This document shows, piece by piece, positions 10,301-22,149 of a stretch of 64,000 bases of DNA. The translations under genes and the position numbers were made by a program. The DNA comes from Pasteurellaceae bacterium Orientalotternb1. Lineage in GTDB: Bacteria > Pseudomonadota > Gammaproteobacteria > Enterobacterales > Pasteurellaceae. Each line of letters starts with the position of its first letter. Positions within the stretch are counted from its first letter, which is position 1. Below the pieces are notes generated by a model. The model worked only from the letters and a program-made list of their open reading frames with translations, was not told the origin of the DNA and ran no database searches. The DNA lies in NCBI GenBank assembly GCA_011455275.1, contig CP015028.1:310001-374000 (forward strand). The letters run 5' to 3'.

Positions 10301-10366
10301 ACAAGCGGTCAGATCCTGCAAAAATTTTGCAAATTTGCAAAAAATCTCTCAAATCCGACCGCTTGC
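10301..10366. repeat. Facing pair of uptake sequences before rpoC
   Basis: ACAAGCGGTC at 10301-10310 faces GACCGCTTG at 10357-10365, with TTTGCAAATTTGCAAA between. It can form a long stem-loop in the rpoB-rpoC message. Confidence 0.85.
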
Positions 10367-10435
10367 AACCCAATTTATATCGCAATGGTCTGCCGTTGCG
10401 AACTTTATAAAACCTACATCACTAGGGGCAAAAAA

Positions 10436-13400
10436 GTGAAAGACTTAGTTAAGTTTTTAAAAGCACAATCAAAATCAAGCGACGATTTTGATGTGATTAA
10501 AATCGGTTTAGCATCACCAGATAAGATTCGTTCTTGGTCTTTTGGTGAAGTAAAAAAACCAGAAACGATCAACTACCGTACCTTCAAACCAGAGCGTGAC
10601 GGTCTTTTCTGTGCACGTATTTTCGGGCCAGTGAAAGATTACGAATGTTTATGTGGTAAATATAAACGCTTAAAACACCGTGGTGTGATCTGTGAAAAAT
10701 GTGGCGTTGAAGTGACCCAAACCAAAGTGCGTCGTGACCGTATGGGTCATATCGAATTGGCTTGTCCAGTAGCACACATCTGGTTCTTAAAATCACTGCC
10801 ATCTCGTATCGGTTTAATTTTGGATATGCCGTTGCGTGATATTGAACGTGTGCTTTATTTTGAAAGCTATGTGGTGATCGAACCAGGTATGACTGATCTT
10901 GAGAAAAATCAGTTATTAACCGAAGAACAATATTTAGAAGCCGAAGAGCGTTGGGGCGACGAATTTGAAGCGAAAATGGGTGCGGAAGGTATCCAAGCAT
11001 TGTTGAAAGATTTAGATCTTGATCACCAGTGTGAAATGTTGCGTGAAGAATTACAAGAAACCAATTCCGAAACCAAACGCAAAAAAATCACTAAACGCTT
11101 GAAATTACTCGAAGCATTCATTCAATCAGGCAACAAACCAGAATGGATGGTGATGACCGTATTGCCAGTGCTTCCGCCAGATTTGCGTCCATTAGTGCCG
11201 CTTGATGGTGGTCGTTTCGCAACCTCTGACTTGAACGATCTATACCGCCGTGTGATTAACCGTAACAACCGTTTAAAACGCTTGTTAGATTTGATCGCAC
11301 CAGACATCATCGTGCGTAACGAAAAACGGATGTTACAAGAGTCAGTCGATGCGTTGTTAGACAACGGTCGCCGTGGTCGTGCGATTACGGGTTCAAACAA
11401 ACGTCCATTAAAATCGTTAGCGGATATGATCAAAGGTAAACAAGGTCGTTTCCGTCAGAACTTGCTTGGTAAACGTGTAGACTACTCAGGTCGTTCAGTA
11501 ATCACAGTAGGTCCATACTTACGCCTACACCAATGTGGTTTGCCGAAAAAAATGGCGTTGGAATTATTCCGTCCGTTCATTTACTCAAAATTAGAAAGCC
11601 GTGGCATTGCATCAACCATTAAAGCTGCGAAGAAAATGGTTGAACGTGAAGATCCAATCGTATGGGATATTCTCGCCGAAGTGATTCGTGAACACCCAAT
11701 CCTGCTTAACCGTGCACCAACCCTTCACCGTTTGGGTATCCAAGCGTTTGAACCGTTGTTGATTGAAGGTAAAGCGATCCAGTTACACCCACTTGTGTGT
11801 GCGGCGTTCAATGCGGACTTCGACGGAGACCAGATGGCAGTTCACGTGCCATTAACCCTTGAAGCTCAATTAGAAGCTCGTGCGTTAATGATGTCTACCA
11901 ACAACGTCCTTTCACCTGCGAACGGTGATCCGATCATCGTGCCATCGCAAGACGTGGTATTGGGTCTCTACTATATGACCCGTGACAAAGTGAACGGCAA
12001 AGGTGAAGGTATGTACTTCCTTGACCCACGTGAAGCGGAAAAAGCCTACCGTACTGGTCAAGCAGAATTACACTCTCGTGTGAAAGTGCGTATCACCGAA
12101 TACGAGAAAAATGCAAGCGGTGAGTTTGAGCCAAAAGTTTACTTAGTGGATACCACCATCGGTCGTGCAATTTTATGGATGATTGCACCGAAAGGAATGC
12201 CATTTAGCTTGTTCAACCAAGCGTTAGGCAAAAAAGCGATTTCAAAATTAATCAATGAAAGCTATCGTCGTTTAGGTTTAAAAGAGTCTGTCGTTTTCGC
12301 TGACCAAATTATGTACACTGGTTTTGCGTATGCGGCACGTTCAGGTTCATCAGTTGGTATCGACGATATGGTGATCCCAGAACAGAAATACAGCATCATC
12401 GCAGCAGCGGAAGAAGAAGTGGCAGAAATCCAAGAACAGTTCAACTCGGGTCTTGTCACTGCAGGTGAGCGTTATAACAAAGTGATCGATATTTGGGCGG
12501 CAGCGAACGAACGTGTATCGAAAGCGATGATGGAAAACTTATCGACCGAAGAAGTGATCAACCGTGAAGGTAACCCAGAGAAACAAGCGTCATTCAACAG
12601 CATCTTTATGATGGCGGATTCTGGGGCTCGTGGTTCTGCAGCACAGATTCGTCAGTTAGCGGGTATGCGTGGTTTGATGGCTCGTCCAGACGGCTCGATC
12701 ATCGAAACGCCAATCACCGCGAACTTCCGTGAAGGCTTGAACGTTCTTCAGTACTTTATTTCAACCCACGGTGCCCGTAAAGGTCTTGCGGATACGGCGT
12801 TGAAAACGGCGAACTCAGGTTACTTAACCCGTCGTCTCGTTGATGTGGCACAAGACTTGGTGATCGTAGAAGATGACTGTGGTACTCACGAAGGTATCGT
12901 GATGACTCCGCTCATCGAAGGTGGTGATGTGAAAGAAGCCTTACGTGATCGTGTACTTGGTCGTGTGGCGGCGGAAGACGTATTAAAACCAGGTACAGAA
13001 GAAGTATTAATTCCACGTAACACCTTAATTGATGAGAAATGGTGTGATGTGATTGATGCGGAGTCTGTGGATGTCATCAAAGTGCGTTCAGTGGTAACCT
13101 GTAACACCGATTATGGCGTGTGTGCGAAATGTTACGGTCGTGACTTAGCACGTGGTCACTTGATCAACCAAGGTGAAGCAGTGGGCGTTATCGCAGCACA
13201 ATCTATCGGTGAACCAGGTACACAGTTAACGATGCGTACGTTCCACATCGGTGGTGCGGCATCTGCGGCAGCCAAAGAGTCAAGCATTCAAGTGAAGAAT
13301 GCGGGGACGATTAAACTTGCGAACGCAAAATTCGTAACCAACAAAGAAGGCAAGTTCGTCTTAACTTCTCGTAACACGGAATTAACCGTGATTGACGCAT

Positions 13401-14719
13401 TCGGTCGCACCAAAGAAAACTATAAAGTGCCTTACGGTGCGGTGCTTTCAAAAGGTGACGGTGCGGAAGTGAATACAGGCGAAGTAGTGGCGAACTGGGA
13501 TCCACATACCATGCCGATCATCTCGGAAGTAAGCGGTTTCATCAAATTCAGCGACATCGTGGATGGCTTGACCGTAACTCGCCAAACGGATGAACTCACT
13601 GGTCTTTCATCAATCTCGGTGCAAGATGTGGGTGAGCGTGCGACAGCAGGTAAAGACTTACGTCCAGCGTTGAAATTAGTTGACGCTCAAGGCAATGACA
13701 TTTTAGTGAACGACACTGCAGTGCAATATATCCTTCCTGGTAAAGCGATTGTGAGCTTGAACGAAGGTGCCGAAGTGGCAGTGGGTGATGCGTTAGCTCG
13801 TATTCCACAAGAAAGCACAGGAACGAAAGATATTACTGGTGGTCTTCCACGTGTTGCAGACTTGTTTGAAGCTCGTAAGCCGAAAGAGCCAGCCATCTTG
13901 GCGGAAATTTCAGGTATCGTGTCATTTGGTAAAGAAACCAAAGGAAAACGCCGCTTGTTAATTACCCCAGCAGAAGGCGAAACCTACGAAGAAATGATTC
14001 CAAAATGGCGTCAGCTCAACGTATTCGAAGGCGAGTTAGTACAACGTGGTGATGTCATTTCTGATGGTGCGGAAACCCCACACGACATCTTACGCTTGCG
14101 TGGTGTTCACGCCGTAACCGATTACATCGTCAACGAAGTGCAAGAAGTTTACCGCTTACAAGGGGTAAAAATTAACGATAAACACATCGAAGTGATCGTT
14201 CGCCAAATGTTGCGTAAAGCAGTGATTACTAATGCTTACGACTCCGAGTTCCTTGAAGGTGAACAAGTCGAAGTGGCTCGTGTGAAAATCGTCAACCGCA
14301 AACGTGCGGAAGAAGGTAAACCGTTGGTGGAATTTGAACGTGAATTGCTTGGTATCACCAAAGCATCTCTTGCAACAGAGTCATTTATCTCTGCAGCCTC
14401 GTTCCAAGAAACTACCCGTGTGCTTACCGAAGCTGCAGTGGCGGGTAAACGTGACGAATTGCGTGGCTTGAAAGAGAACGTTATCGTAGGTCGTTTAATC
14501 CCAGCGGGGACAGGTTTCGCCTACCACAAAGAGCGTGCCAAACGCCGTGCAGAGGGTGAAATACTTCAAACATCAGAACAAGCGGTAACTTCCGCCTCAA
14601 CTTTTGCAAGTACAGAAGAAATTGAAGCTGAAACTCAAAGTTTCGTTGCCGATGAAGCGACTCAAAACCTTGCCGCATTACTAAATGCAGGAATGGATTT
14701 TGACGAAAACGAAGAGTAA
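10436..14719 (+). CDS. rpoC: DNA-directed RNA polymerase subunit beta'
   Basis: Largest core subunit, carrying the catalytic magnesium site. 1427 residues from GTG at 10436 ([13 protein letters not shown]), which matches the family start and has AGGGG 8 bases upstream; the frame is open upstream to 10262 but that part is the spacer. Visible landmarks are the N-terminal zinc site ([20 protein letters not shown]), the catalytic loop [12 protein letters not shown] and the second zinc cluster ([19 protein letters not shown]). The extreme C-terminus contains an uptake sequence used as coding DNA (ACAAGCGGTAAC, encoding QAVT). A strong terminator follows. Confidence 0.99.
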   Translation: MKDLVKFLKAQSKSSDDFDVIKIGLASPDKIRSWSFGEVKKPETINYRTFKPERDGLFCARIFGPVKDYECLCGKYKRLKHRGVICEKCGVEVTQTKVRRDRMGHIELACPVAHIWFLKSLPSRIGLILDMPLRDIERVLYFESYVVIEPGMTDLEKNQLLTEEQYLEAEERWGDEFEAKMGAEGIQALLKDLDLDHQCEMLREELQETNSETKRKKITKRLKLLEAFIQSGNKPEWMVMTVLPVLPPDLRPLVPLDGGRFATSDLNDLYRRVINRNNRLKRLLDLIAPDIIVRNEKRMLQESVDALLDNGRRGRAITGSNKRPLKSLADMIKGKQGRFRQNLLGKRVDYSGRSVITVGPYLRLHQCGLPKKMALELFRPFIYSKLESRGIASTIKAAKKMVEREDPIVWDILAEVIREHPILLNRAPTLHRLGIQAFEPLLIEGKAIQLHPLVCAAFNADFDGDQMAVHVPLTLEAQLEARALMMSTNNVLSPANGDPIIVPSQDVVLGLYYMTRDKVNGKGEGMYFLDPREAEKAYRTGQAELHSRVKVRITEYEKNASGEFEPKVYLVDTTIGRAILWMIAPKGMPFSLFNQALGKKAISKLINESYRRLGLKESVVFADQIMYTGFAYAARSGSSVGIDDMVIPEQKYSIIAAAEEEVAEIQEQFNSGLVTAGERYNKVIDIWAAANERVSKAMMENLSTEEVINREGNPEKQASFNSIFMMADSGARGSAAQIRQLAGMRGLMARPDGSIIETPITANFREGLNVLQYFISTHGARKGLADTALKTANSGYLTRRLVDVAQDLVIVEDDCGTHEGIVMTPLIEGGDVKEALRDRVLGRVAAEDVLKPGTEEVLIPRNTLIDEKWCDVIDAESVDVIKVRSVVTCNTDYGVCAKCYGRDLARGHLINQGEAVGVIAAQSIGEPGTQLTMRTFHIGGAASAAAKESSIQVKNAGTIKLANAKFVTNKEGKFVLTSRNTELTVIDAFGRTKENYKVPYGAVLSKGDGAEVNTGEVVANWDPHTMPIISEVSGFIKFSDIVDGLTVTRQTDELTGLSSISVQDVGERATAGKDLRPALKLVDAQGNDILVNDTAVQYILPGKAIVSLNEGAEVAVGDALARIPQESTGTKDITGGLPRVADLFEARKPKEPAILAEISGIVSFGKETKGKRRLLITPAEGETYEEMIPKWRQLNVFEGELVQRGDVISDGAETPHDILRLRGVHAVTDYIVNEVQEVYRLQGVKINDKHIEVIVRQMLRKAVITNAYDSEFLEGEQVEVARVKIVNRKRAEEGKPLVEFERELLGITKASLATESFISAASFQETTRVLTEAAVAGKRDELRGLKENVIVGRLIPAGTGFAYHKERAKRRAEGEILQTSEQAVTSASTFASTEEIEAETQSFVADEATQNLAALLNAGMDFDENEE

Positions 14720-14731
14720 TCGTTAAATGAT

Positions 14732-14760
14732 AAAACCCGAACGTAAGTTCGGGTTTTTTG
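14732..14760 (+). terminator. Rho-independent terminator of rpoBC
   Basis: AAAACCCGAAC pairs with GTTCGGGTTTT around GTAA, followed by TT. The convergent mutS gene ends 85 bp further on. Confidence 0.92.
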
Positions 14761-14844
14761 TTGTGTTGAATTTGGCAAGTTAGGGCACCAATGATGTGGT
14801 TTACACGCAAATGGAGAAGCTCATCACTTTCTTTCGTGGCTTAT

Positions 14845-17451
14845 TTAAAACGCTTTATTCAACGCCTTTAACTTATACAACACTTCTAATGCCTGTTTTG
14901 GTGTGAGATCGTCTGGGTCGATGTCAGCCAAGGCAAGTTCGACTTTGGATGGCTCTGCAAGCGGTTGGTTCCCGCTCGAATTTTGCAAATCGACAGCTTC
15001 CGTACTGAATAGTAAATCGCCTTGAGGGCTGTCGTGCAGACTCGTGGTCTGCTGAGAAATTTGCTCTAACTGTGTCAGTTTTTGCTTCGCCAGTTGGATC
15101 ACTTGTTTCGGTACACCTGCCAACGCAGCCACTGCCAAGCCGTAACTTTTGCTTGCCGCCCCTTCTTGCACGCTGTGCATAAACGCAATGGTGTCGTTGT
15201 GTTCCAACGCATCTAAATGGACATTCGCCACGCCTTTGAGTTGGTTCGGCAGGCTGGTCAGTTCGAAATAGTGGGTGGCAAACAGGGTGAGCGATTGGGA
15301 TTTCCTCGCCAACCATTCAGCACACGCCCACGCCAACGACAAGCCGTCGTAAGTCGATGTACCTCGCCCGATTTCATCGACCAGCACCAAACTTTGCTCG
15401 GTCGATTGATGCAGAATGTTCGCCATTTCGGTCATTTCCACCATAAAGGTGGAACGCCCCGACGCCAAATCATCAGATGCACCGATACGGGTGAAAATGC
15501 GATCGATTGGTCCGATTTCGGCACTTTCTGCGGGTACAAAACTGCCGATATACGCCATCAAGGTAATCAACGCAATTTGTCTCATATAGGTACTTTTCCC
15601 GCCCATATTGGGTCCTGTGACGATCAACAAATGCCGTTGCGGGTTGAGGTAAACGGGGTTGGCGATAAACGGATTTTTCAGCACTTGCTCAACCACAGGG
15701 TGCCGCCCACCTTTGATATTGATCAGACGATTTGGGCTGAAAGTTGGCATCACATAGTTCAAACTTTCAGCACGTTCCGCCAAGTTAGTCAGCACGTCCA
15801 ACTCCGACAGCACAAGGCTTGCCAGTTGTAGCTCTGCTAATCGTGGCATTATCAAATCAAACAGCTCGTCATATAACTGCTTTTCCAACGCCAGCGATGC
15901 CCCTTTCGCTTTCAGCACTTTGTCTTCGTAGGTTTTCAGCTCAGGAATGATGTAGCGTTCGGCGTTTTTTAGCGTTTGGCGACGAACGTAATGAATAGGG
16001 GCTTTGTGTGACTGCCCTTGGCTGATCTGAATGTAGTAGCCGTGTACGGCATTGAAGCCGATTTTGAGCGTATCAATCCCCGTTTTTTCTCGCTCGCGTG
16101 CTTCTAAGTCGTCTAAAAATTTCGTCGCACCATCTGCCAGATCCCGCCATTCGTCCAGTTCTGCGTTATAGCCTGCGGCGATCACACCACCATCTCGAAT
16201 GAGTTGTGGCGGGTTGTCGATAATTGCCCGTTCCAGTAGTTCAAAAAGATCAGAAAAATCAGCTAGTTGGTTTAAGGTTTTGTCCAAACAAGCGGTCAGA
16301 TTTTGCGAAAGTTTTGCAATTTCAGGGATCTGAGCCAAGGCGGAACGAAGGCGAGTGAAATCCCGTGGACGAGCGGAACGCAACGCAATGCGAGCTAAAA
16401 TCCGCTCCATATCACCCAGTTGTTGCAGCAGCGGTTGCAGCGGCTCAATGCGATCGTGCTGTTGCAAAGCGAGAATGGTTTGCTGGCGAGTTTGCAGTTT
16501 TGCTAAATCCCGAATCGGTTGATGGATCCAGCGTTTCAACAAACGGCTGCCCATTGGGGTCACGCATTTGTCTAGCACCGCGGCTAACGTATTTTCCAGC
16601 CCTCCGCTGAGATTGACCGTGAGTTCTAAATTGCGGCGAGTGGCGGCATCTAGCAAAATGGTGTCGCTGTTTTGGGCGAGATAAATCGCATTGATGTGTG
16701 GCAGGGCAGTGCGTTGGGTTTCTTGGGCGTAATGCAGCACGCAGCCCGCCGCACACAATGCGACCACGGCTTTTTCGACCCCAAAGCCCGCCAAATTTTG
16801 CGTGCCGAATTGGCGATTGAGCAACTGAATGGCGGTAACCAGTTCAAACTCCCACATAGGACGGCGGCGTAAGCCTTTGTAGCCTTGTAAAAGGTTCGCT
16901 GCCACGAAATCTTCAGGGTAGAGAATTTCTGCAGGCTGCGTGCGTTGTAGTTCTGCTGAAAGGGCTTCGGCACTCGGTAATTCGCTGATCAAAAATCGCC
17001 CCGATGCCATATCGAGTGTCGCCAAGGCAAAGGTGCCTTTTTCGTGGTAAATCGCTGCCACCAAATTGTCTTGCCGTTCGGGCAGCAAGGCTTCATCGCT
17101 CACCGTGCCAGGTGTCACAATTCGCACGACTTTACGTTCAACGGGCCCTTTGCTGGTGGCAGGATCGCCCACCTGCTCGCAAATCGCCACACTTTCGCCC
17201 AACGCCACCAACTTCGCCAAATAGCCTTCGACTGCGTGATATGGCACGCCTGCCATTGGGATCGGCTCGCCCGCCGATTGCCCCCGTTTTGTCAGAGAAA
17301 TATCCAATAACGCCGCCGCTTTCTTCGCATCGTCATAAAATAGCTCATAAAAATCCCCCATTCGATAGAACAGCAAAATGTCAGGATTTTGGGCTTTGAG
17401 TTGCAAATATTGTTGCATCATCGGCGTATGCGTAGAAAGGTCTTTGGTCAT
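14845..17451 (-). CDS. mutS: DNA mismatch repair protein MutS
   Basis: Recognises mismatched bases and starts methyl-directed repair with MutL and MutH. 868 residues from ATG at 17451 ([16 protein letters not shown]); a TTG further upstream would add 17 residues but is not needed. Mismatch-reading motif [11 protein letters not shown] is intact near residue 30 (Phe-x-Glu), and the ATPase has Walker [10 protein letters not shown] and the Walker B region [11 protein letters not shown]. The coding region contains uptake sequences near 14960 and 16298. Convergent with rpoC. No obvious strong ribosome-binding site, which is the one weak point of the start call. Confidence 0.97.
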   Translation of the reverse strand: MTKDLSTHTPMMQQYLQLKAQNPDILLFYRMGDFYELFYDDAKKAAALLDISLTKRGQSAGEPIPMAGVPYHAVEGYLAKLVALGESVAICEQVGDPATSKGPVERKVVRIVTPGTVSDEALLPERQDNLVAAIYHEKGTFALATLDMASGRFLISELPSAEALSAELQRTQPAEILYPEDFVAANLLQGYKGLRRRPMWEFELVTAIQLLNRQFGTQNLAGFGVEKAVVALCAAGCVLHYAQETQRTALPHINAIYLAQNSDTILLDAATRRNLELTVNLSGGLENTLAAVLDKCVTPMGSRLLKRWIHQPIRDLAKLQTRQQTILALQQHDRIEPLQPLLQQLGDMERILARIALRSARPRDFTRLRSALAQIPEIAKLSQNLTACLDKTLNQLADFSDLFELLERAIIDNPPQLIRDGGVIAAGYNAELDEWRDLADGATKFLDDLEAREREKTGIDTLKIGFNAVHGYYIQISQGQSHKAPIHYVRRQTLKNAERYIIPELKTYEDKVLKAKGASLALEKQLYDELFDLIMPRLAELQLASLVLSELDVLTNLAERAESLNYVMPTFSPNRLINIKGGRHPVVEQVLKNPFIANPVYLNPQRHLLIVTGPNMGGKSTYMRQIALITLMAYIGSFVPAESAEIGPIDRIFTRIGASDDLASGRSTFMVEMTEMANILHQSTEQSLVLVDEIGRGTSTYDGLSLAWACAEWLARKSQSLTLFATHYFELTSLPNQLKGVANVHLDALEHNDTIAFMHSVQEGAASKSYGLAVAALAGVPKQVIQLAKQKLTQLEQISQQTTSLHDSPQGDLLFSTEAVDLQNSSGNQPLAEPSKVELALADIDPDDLTPKQALEVLYKLKALNKAF

Positions 17452-17514
17452 TGGTCTGTTTTGATTGGTTGAAAATGATGAGTATTTTAGGCGGAAAGGC
17501 AAGCGAGCAAAAGA

Positions 17515-17572
17515 GCAAGCGGTCAGATTCGCGGGAAAATTTGCAAATTTTTGATGGGATCTGACCGCTTGT
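17515..17572. repeat. Facing pair of uptake sequences upstream of mutS
   Basis: GCAAGCGGTC faces GACCGCTTGT at 17563-17572. It lies just after the stop of the upstream minus-strand gene and could end its transcript. Confidence 0.85.
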
Positions 17573-17576
17573 GGAA

Positions 17577-18524
17577 TTAGAAAATCGCTTCTAAACGTAA
17601 GAAAGCCCCGAGATGATGGGGGCGGTTGAGCCTTTTATTGTTATAGAACGACAGTTCAGGCTGAATAAATAGCCATTCACGTAAAATTGGTTGGCGATAA
17701 GTGATAAAAGGACCGTAATGGATCAACTTAAAGCGTTTGTGTTGAATGTCACCGCCGATTGAAAGACCGTAGTTCAAACGTTTGTAACCTGTAAAGTTGT
17801 GTTCGCGGTATACACTATTTCCCCAACGTAAATTTTCATCAATATCGTGGGTGTATTCAAAATAAGTGTGGTTATTGATGAAAGCGATATCATCTTGAAC
17901 GTATTTGTTTTCGAGATTGGTTCGCACATAGTGTTTACTATTTGAACCATAGCGGTAGATTTGTTCGAGACGGGTTGAAAATTGGTCGGTATGTTGCCAA
18001 GTTTTGCTGGCTTTGGCTCGTAAGAAAATATCAGCACCAGAGCGGATCCCTAAATCAAGATCGGTCTCTATGCCAAGGCTTTTGATACCATCCGACCAAC
18101 GCAATGCAAGGGAGTTGTTGTCTTGGCGGGTTTGGTTCTTGTCGTAATATTTGTCTTTGGGTAAGCGTTCTCGGTAATTCGGTGCAGTTTGAACACGATC
18201 TCGGGATTGGTTATCTAAATCTTCATCCCCCATCACAATACTAAGATGCCGTTTCAATGCGGGCAAACGAATTTTGGCTCGAACACGGGGCTTAATGGAA
18301 TAGCCATCATAGCGGTTCCACTGATTGTCGAGCATCAGCCGTAAATTGGCAGAGGCGGGTTTATCGGGATCTGGCGTACCGACCCAATCATCAATGGTAT
18401 TTGACCAATTATAGAGAATATCTTTGATTTTGGAGTGCTGCTTATCGACAATGGTGTCGTGAGCAAAAACAAGGCGAGGTAAGCATAATGCAAGTAGCGA
18501 AAGCGTGAAGTGAACGGGTTTCAT
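17577..18524 (-). CDS. Putative outer-membrane beta-barrel protein
   Basis: I do not recognise a named family. The 315-residue product starts with a clear signal peptide ([21 protein letters not shown], cut before HDT). The rest is rich in alternating polar/aromatic segments ([34 protein letters not shown]) and ends in phenylalanine after LRLEAI, the usual signal for the BAM outer-membrane assembly machine. About 30 residues after the signal peptide resemble a periplasmic plug or linker. Start ATG 18524 has GGAGGG just upstream. It stands alone between mutS and a tRNA, with an uptake pair as a likely terminator. Function unknown. Confidence 0.75.
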   Translation of the reverse strand: MKPVHFTLSLLALCLPRLVFAHDTIVDKQHSKIKDILYNWSNTIDDWVGTPDPDKPASANLRLMLDNQWNRYDGYSIKPRVRAKIRLPALKRHLSIVMGDEDLDNQSRDRVQTAPNYRERLPKDKYYDKNQTRQDNNSLALRWSDGIKSLGIETDLDLGIRSGADIFLRAKASKTWQHTDQFSTRLEQIYRYGSNSKHYVRTNLENKYVQDDIAFINNHTYFEYTHDIDENLRWGNSVYREHNFTGYKRLNYGLSIGGDIQHKRFKLIHYGPFITYRQPILREWLFIQPELSFYNNKRLNRPHHLGAFLRLEAIF

Positions 18525-18615
18525 ATATCCCTCCATTTAGCATTTGGTGAGATATTACGCTAATTTTGTTTAAATCTAAACAACAAGCGGTCGGATCAGG
18601 CGAATTTTTTGCAAA

Positions 18616-18646
18616 TAAAAAATCCCAGTCCGAAAGAACTGGGATT
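18616..18646 (-). terminator. Terminator downstream of tRNA-Val
   Basis: On the minus strand AATCCCAGT pairs with ACTGGGATT around an 8-base loop, followed by TTTTAT. Confidence 0.88.
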
Positions 18647-18652
18647 GAAATT

Positions 18653-18729
18653 TGGTGCGACTAGCTGGACTCGAACCAGTGACCCCCACCATGTCAAGGT
18701 GGTGCTCTAACCAACTGAGCTATAGTCGC
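18653..18729 (-). tRNA. tRNA-Val (anticodon GAC)
   Basis: A 77-base cloverleaf on the minus strand. The acceptor stem is GCGACTA/TAGTCGC with an encoded CCA end, the anticodon stem CCACC/GGTGG encloses loop TTGACAT with anticodon GAC, and the T loop reads GGTTCGAGTCC. It closely follows the E. coli tRNA-Val(GAC) body. It is followed by its own terminator. Confidence 0.97.
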
Positions 18730-18805
18730 AAAAACGGTGAGATTTTAGTGAAAAAGCAGGGCTTATTCAAGCACTTTTATTTCTGTTGCCGATAACTGCT
18801 GATTT

Positions 18806-19624
18806 TTAATGCGAATTGTGAGCTGGCTCGGTAAAAATGGCTTTATCTTCCCAGCGGATCATCGTCAAATGATTGCCCCACACACAGCCAGTGTCTAACG
18901 CATAAATATGCGATGGCGTCGGATACCCAATCAAACTCGCCCAATGGCCGAATAAAATATCTTGATCGGCAAAGAGCGGATTGGATAATTCAAACCAAGG
19001 TTTGAGATCGTTATCGACTTCACTCGGTGGTAATTTGCAGTCGAAATCTAACCGCTTGTCAGGAAAGCAGAACCGCATTCGTGTGAAGACGTTGATCGTA
19101 TAGCGAAGCCGTTCGATGCCTTGTAAATCAGGCGACCAACGATCTGGCTGGTTATCATACATTTGTGCCAGTAGTTCGCCATAATGGTCGGCACGCAATA
19201 CTTGTTCAACGTCTGCCGCACACTGTTTGGCGGTGGCAAGATCCCAGTCAGGACTAATACCTGCGTGCGTGAGTACAAAATGGTGCTTGGGGTGTTGTGC
19301 TAACAGTGGTTGGTGGCGTAACCAATCGATTAATTCATCCCGATCGGGAGCCGTTAAAATCGCATCGACATTGTCTTTCGGTTTGACTTTTTTGATACCT
19401 AACGCAGTAGCAAGAAAGTGTAAATCGTGGTTGCCGAGCACCGTTGTCGCTTTGCTACCTAAATTTTTCACAAAACGTAAACAAGCTAACGAGTCTTCTC
19501 CGCGTGCGATTAAATCGCCCGTGAGCCACAGTTCGTCGTGAGCAGGGTCAAAATTCGCTTGGGCTAAAAGTTGTTGAAATTCGGTAAAACAGCCGTGTAA
19601 ATCACCAATAATATAGGTTGCCAT
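18806..19624 (-). CDS. apaH: Bis(5'-nucleosyl)-tetraphosphatase (symmetrical) ApaH
   Basis: Splits Ap4A into two ADP and can remove Np4 caps from RNA. 272 residues, usual length. Metallophosphatase motifs are complete: GDLHG at 7-11, [10 protein letters not shown] near 36-45 (the family's GDLVARG), GNHD at 64-67, and the later LTHAG and GHWA histidines. Start ATG 19624 gives [11 protein letters not shown] directly. The gene is alone on the minus strand between dcuB and tRNA-Val, not beside ksgA/apaG as in enterics. Confidence 0.97.
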   Translation of the reverse strand: MATYIIGDLHGCFTEFQQLLAQANFDPAHDELWLTGDLIARGEDSLACLRFVKNLGSKATTVLGNHDLHFLATALGIKKVKPKDNVDAILTAPDRDELIDWLRHQPLLAQHPKHHFVLTHAGISPDWDLATAKQCAADVEQVLRADHYGELLAQMYDNQPDRWSPDLQGIERLRYTINVFTRMRFCFPDKRLDFDCKLPPSEVDNDLKPWFELSNPLFADQDILFGHWASLIGYPTPSHIYALDTGCVWGNHLTMIRWEDKAIFTEPAHNSH

Positions 19625-19712
19625 AATCAGTTAGAAAACAGAATGTTGTGTGGATTGTATAGAAGAACAAAAGGCATCGCAATGATGCCTTTTGGTGAGA
19701 ACAAGCGGTCAG

Positions 19713-21035
19713 TTACAGCAAAATTTTTGCAAATAACAAACCAAAGCTAAGGCTAAATGCCATACTTAATAAACCAGGTAGCATAAAGCTGTGGTTGAAA
19801 ATATATTTACCGATTTTGGTTGTGCCCGTGCTATCGAAGTCGATTGAGGCGATGATTGGGCCGTAGTTTGGAATGAAGAAGTAGCCGTTTACTGCCACGA
19901 ATACCCCGATCAAAATGGGTGCTGGAATGCCTAGAGCGATGGCGACTGGGAATAGCGTTGCAACGGTTGCCCCTTGGCTGTTCACTAAAACAGAAAGGAC
20001 GAACAACGCCAAAGCAAATGCCCACGGGGCGGTTTCCACTAAGCCTTTGACCATCTCTTTCACTTCGGTCATATGGGCTTGCATTAAGGTGTCACCCAAC
20101 CACGCAATCCCGAAAATGGCAATCACTGCACGCATTCCAGCGTGGAATACCGAACCTTGGGTAATCGCATTGCCGTTTGGTTTACAAGTTAAGATGATCA
20201 ATGCTCCCACAGAAAGCATCACGATTTCAATCGTATGTGCCATTCCCATTGCTTTGCCGTCAAACGTTGGGCGGAGTGATGGAAAAGTTCCCATTAACAC
20301 AACGAGCAAGGCACCGAATAGGAAAAGTCCTACGGATTTCTTCGCTGTTGGGCTGATTTGGATGTCATCTGATGAGGTGTAGGAATGGTTGAGCTTCACA
20401 TATTCAGGATCTTGTAATAAGTGCTGATAGTGCGGATCGTCTTTTAGCTCTTTGCCTACTTTGTTGACAATTAAACAAGCACAGAACAAGCCTAAAACTG
20501 TTGCGGGAATCGTGATTTTCAATACATCACCAAGGGTAATTCCTTGCGGCTCTAAAAATGCCACAACGGAAACCACTGCCGCCGCAATCGGGCTTGCCAC
20601 AATCGCAAATTGTGAGGCAATCACCGCCATACCGAGCGGACGCTCAGGGCGAATGCCGTTGTGGCGGCTCACTTCCGCAATCACGGGCAGAACGGAATAG
20701 GCAACGTGACCAGTACCCGCTAACACGGTGAACGTCCAAGTTACGGCAGGGGCGATAAAGGTGATGTATTTTGGGTTACGGCGTAAAATATTGGTGGCGA
20801 TTTTGATCATATAGTCCAAACCGCCCGCCGCTTGCATTGCTGCTGCCGCTGAAACGACCGCCATAATCATTAACATCACATCAATTGGCAAGCCCGCTGG
20901 TTTTAAGCCAAAGCCAAACGAGAGAATTGCCAAACCAACGCCGCCCATTACCCCTAAACCGATACCGCCAATGCGAGCACCAATCAGAATACAGAGTAAT
21001 ACAACGGCAAATTGAAGAAGAAACAGTGCAGACAT
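19713..21035 (-). CDS. dcuB: Anaerobic C4-dicarboxylate transporter, Dcu family (DcuB type)
   Basis: Inner-membrane exchanger of fumarate, malate, aspartate and succinate for fumarate respiration. 440 residues with about 10-12 hydrophobic segments. Family signatures are [38 protein letters not shown] and [22 protein letters not shown]. The GTGHVxYxxLP stretch is closer to DcuB than DcuA, but the subtype is not certain. Start ATG 21035 has GGAG 6 bases upstream; another ATG 12 bases earlier lacks one. A possible FNR site and a hairpin with a T run lie in the upstream region. Confidence 0.88.
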   Translation of the reverse strand: MSALFLLQFAVVLLCILIGARIGGIGLGVMGGVGLAILSFGFGLKPAGLPIDVMLMIMAVVSAAAAMQAAGGLDYMIKIATNILRRNPKYITFIAPAVTWTFTVLAGTGHVAYSVLPVIAEVSRHNGIRPERPLGMAVIASQFAIVASPIAAAVVSVVAFLEPQGITLGDVLKITIPATVLGLFCACLIVNKVGKELKDDPHYQHLLQDPEYVKLNHSYTSSDDIQISPTAKKSVGLFLFGALLVVLMGTFPSLRPTFDGKAMGMAHTIEIVMLSVGALIILTCKPNGNAITQGSVFHAGMRAVIAIFGIAWLGDTLMQAHMTEVKEMVKGLVETAPWAFALALFVLSVLVNSQGATVATLFPVAIALGIPAPILIGVFVAVNGYFFIPNYGPIIASIDFDSTGTTKIGKYIFNHSFMLPGLLSMAFSLSFGLLFAKILL

Positions 21036-21061
21036 AAATTGCTCCATTGTAATTTAAGGAA

Positions 21062-21083
21062 AAAATCCCCATACTGGCGGGGT
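21062..21083 (-). terminator. Small hairpin plus T run in the dcuB 5' region (candidate attenuator)
   Basis: On the minus strand CCCC and GGGG enclose 8 bases and are followed by ATTTTTTCC, 30-odd bases before the dcuB start. The stem is only 4 bp plus weak extension, so this is tentative. Confidence 0.3.
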
Positions 21084-21168
21084 TATTTTAGGTTCTACTC
21101 TTGTCTTAAATAGGAGTAGAATAAGATGAAACAGTACGCAATATAGCATAGAAAAATGTGATCGCTAT

Positions 21169-21183
21169 GTTCCAGATCAATAA
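21169..21183 (-). promoter_or_regulatory. Possible FNR site in the dcuB-dapF spacer
   Basis: ATGTTCCAGATCAA matches TTGAT-N4-ATCAA at 8 of 10 positions. Its place about 140 bp before dcuB would suit anaerobic activation, as known for E. coli dcuB. Weak on sequence alone. Confidence 0.3.
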
Positions 21184-21206
21184 AGAATTTTAATCACAGG
21201 AAAAAT

Positions 21207-22031
21207 ATGCAATTTTCAAAAATGCACGGATTAGGCAACGATTTTATGGTGATCGATGGGGTAACTCAAAACGTTTATCTCACCGAGGAGATTATCCGCA
21301 GATTATCCGACCGTCATCGTGGCATCGGTTTTGACCAACTGTTATTGGTTGAACCGCCTTATGATCCTGAATTGGATTTCCACTACCGTATTTTCAACGC
21401 TGACGGCAGCGAGGTTTCCCAATGTGGCAACGGAGCAAGATGTTTTGCCCGCTTTGTGACACTCAAAGGCTTAACCAATAAAACCGACATCAGCGTCAGC
21501 ACCGCCAAAGGCAAAATGGTGTTGAGCTTGAAAGAAAACGGGCAAATTCGAGTGAATATGGGCGAGCCGATTTGGGAGCCGAACCAAATTCCATTCACCG
21601 CCAACAAATTCGAGAAAAACTACATTTTACGCACCGATATTCAAACGGTGCTGTGTGGCGTGGTGTCGATGGGTAATCCCCATTGTGTGTTGCAAGTCGA
21701 TAATGTGGCAACAGCGAACGTGAATGAACTCGGTCCACTGCTTGAAAATCACGAACGTTTCCCCGAGCGAGCCAATATTGGCTTTATGCAAGTGGTCAAT
21801 CGCAATCACATCAAGCTGCGAGTATTTGAGCGAGGCGCGGGCGAAACCCAAGCTTGCGGCAGCGGTGCTTGTGGTGCGGTGGCGGTTGGGATTATGCAAG
21901 GCGTATTAGACAGCCAAGTGCAAGTCGATCTCCCAGGTGGCTCATTGCAAATTGAATGGCAAGGTGTTGGACACCCGCTCTATATGACGGGCGATGCGGT
22001 GCATATCTATGACGGCTTTATCAAACTCTAA
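21207..22031 (+). CDS. dapF: Diaminopimelate epimerase
   Basis: Converts LL- to meso-diaminopimelate for lysine and peptidoglycan synthesis. 274 residues. Both catalytic cysteines are present in their motifs: [12 protein letters not shown] near residue 73, and the proton-donor cysteine in [11 protein letters not shown] near 217. Start ATG 21207 gives [13 protein letters not shown], the classic N-terminus, with CAGGAAAA upstream. A facing pair of uptake sequences follows the stop. It is a single gene here, divergent from dcuB. Confidence 0.98.
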   Translation: MQFSKMHGLGNDFMVIDGVTQNVYLTEEIIRRLSDRHRGIGFDQLLLVEPPYDPELDFHYRIFNADGSEVSQCGNGARCFARFVTLKGLTNKTDISVSTAKGKMVLSLKENGQIRVNMGEPIWEPNQIPFTANKFEKNYILRTDIQTVLCGVVSMGNPHCVLQVDNVATANVNELGPLLENHERFPERANIGFMQVVNRNHIKLRVFERGAGETQACGSGACGAVAVGIMQGVLDSQVQVDLPGGSLQIEWQGVGHPLYMTGDAVHIYDGFIKL

Positions 22032-22034
22032 ACC

Positions 22035-22082
22035 ACAAGCGATCAGATTTTTGCAAAATTTTGCAACGAACTGACCGCTTGT
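22035..22082. repeat. Facing pair of uptake sequences after dapF
   Basis: ACAAGCGATC (one mismatch from the core) faces GACCGCTTGT at 22073-22082, around TTTTGCAAAATTTTGCAA. Likely terminator of dapF. Confidence 0.8.
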
Positions 22083-22149
22083 TTCAGCTTTTCTTCAGCA
22101 TTGTTTGTTACGCTATTAGCGACATTTTTCATTGATTATCGAGGTTCTT

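Noticed and set aside
10262..10435. Upstream extension of the rpoC frame
   Set aside because: It reads through the REP-like hairpin and uptake pair; GTG 10436 gives the family start.
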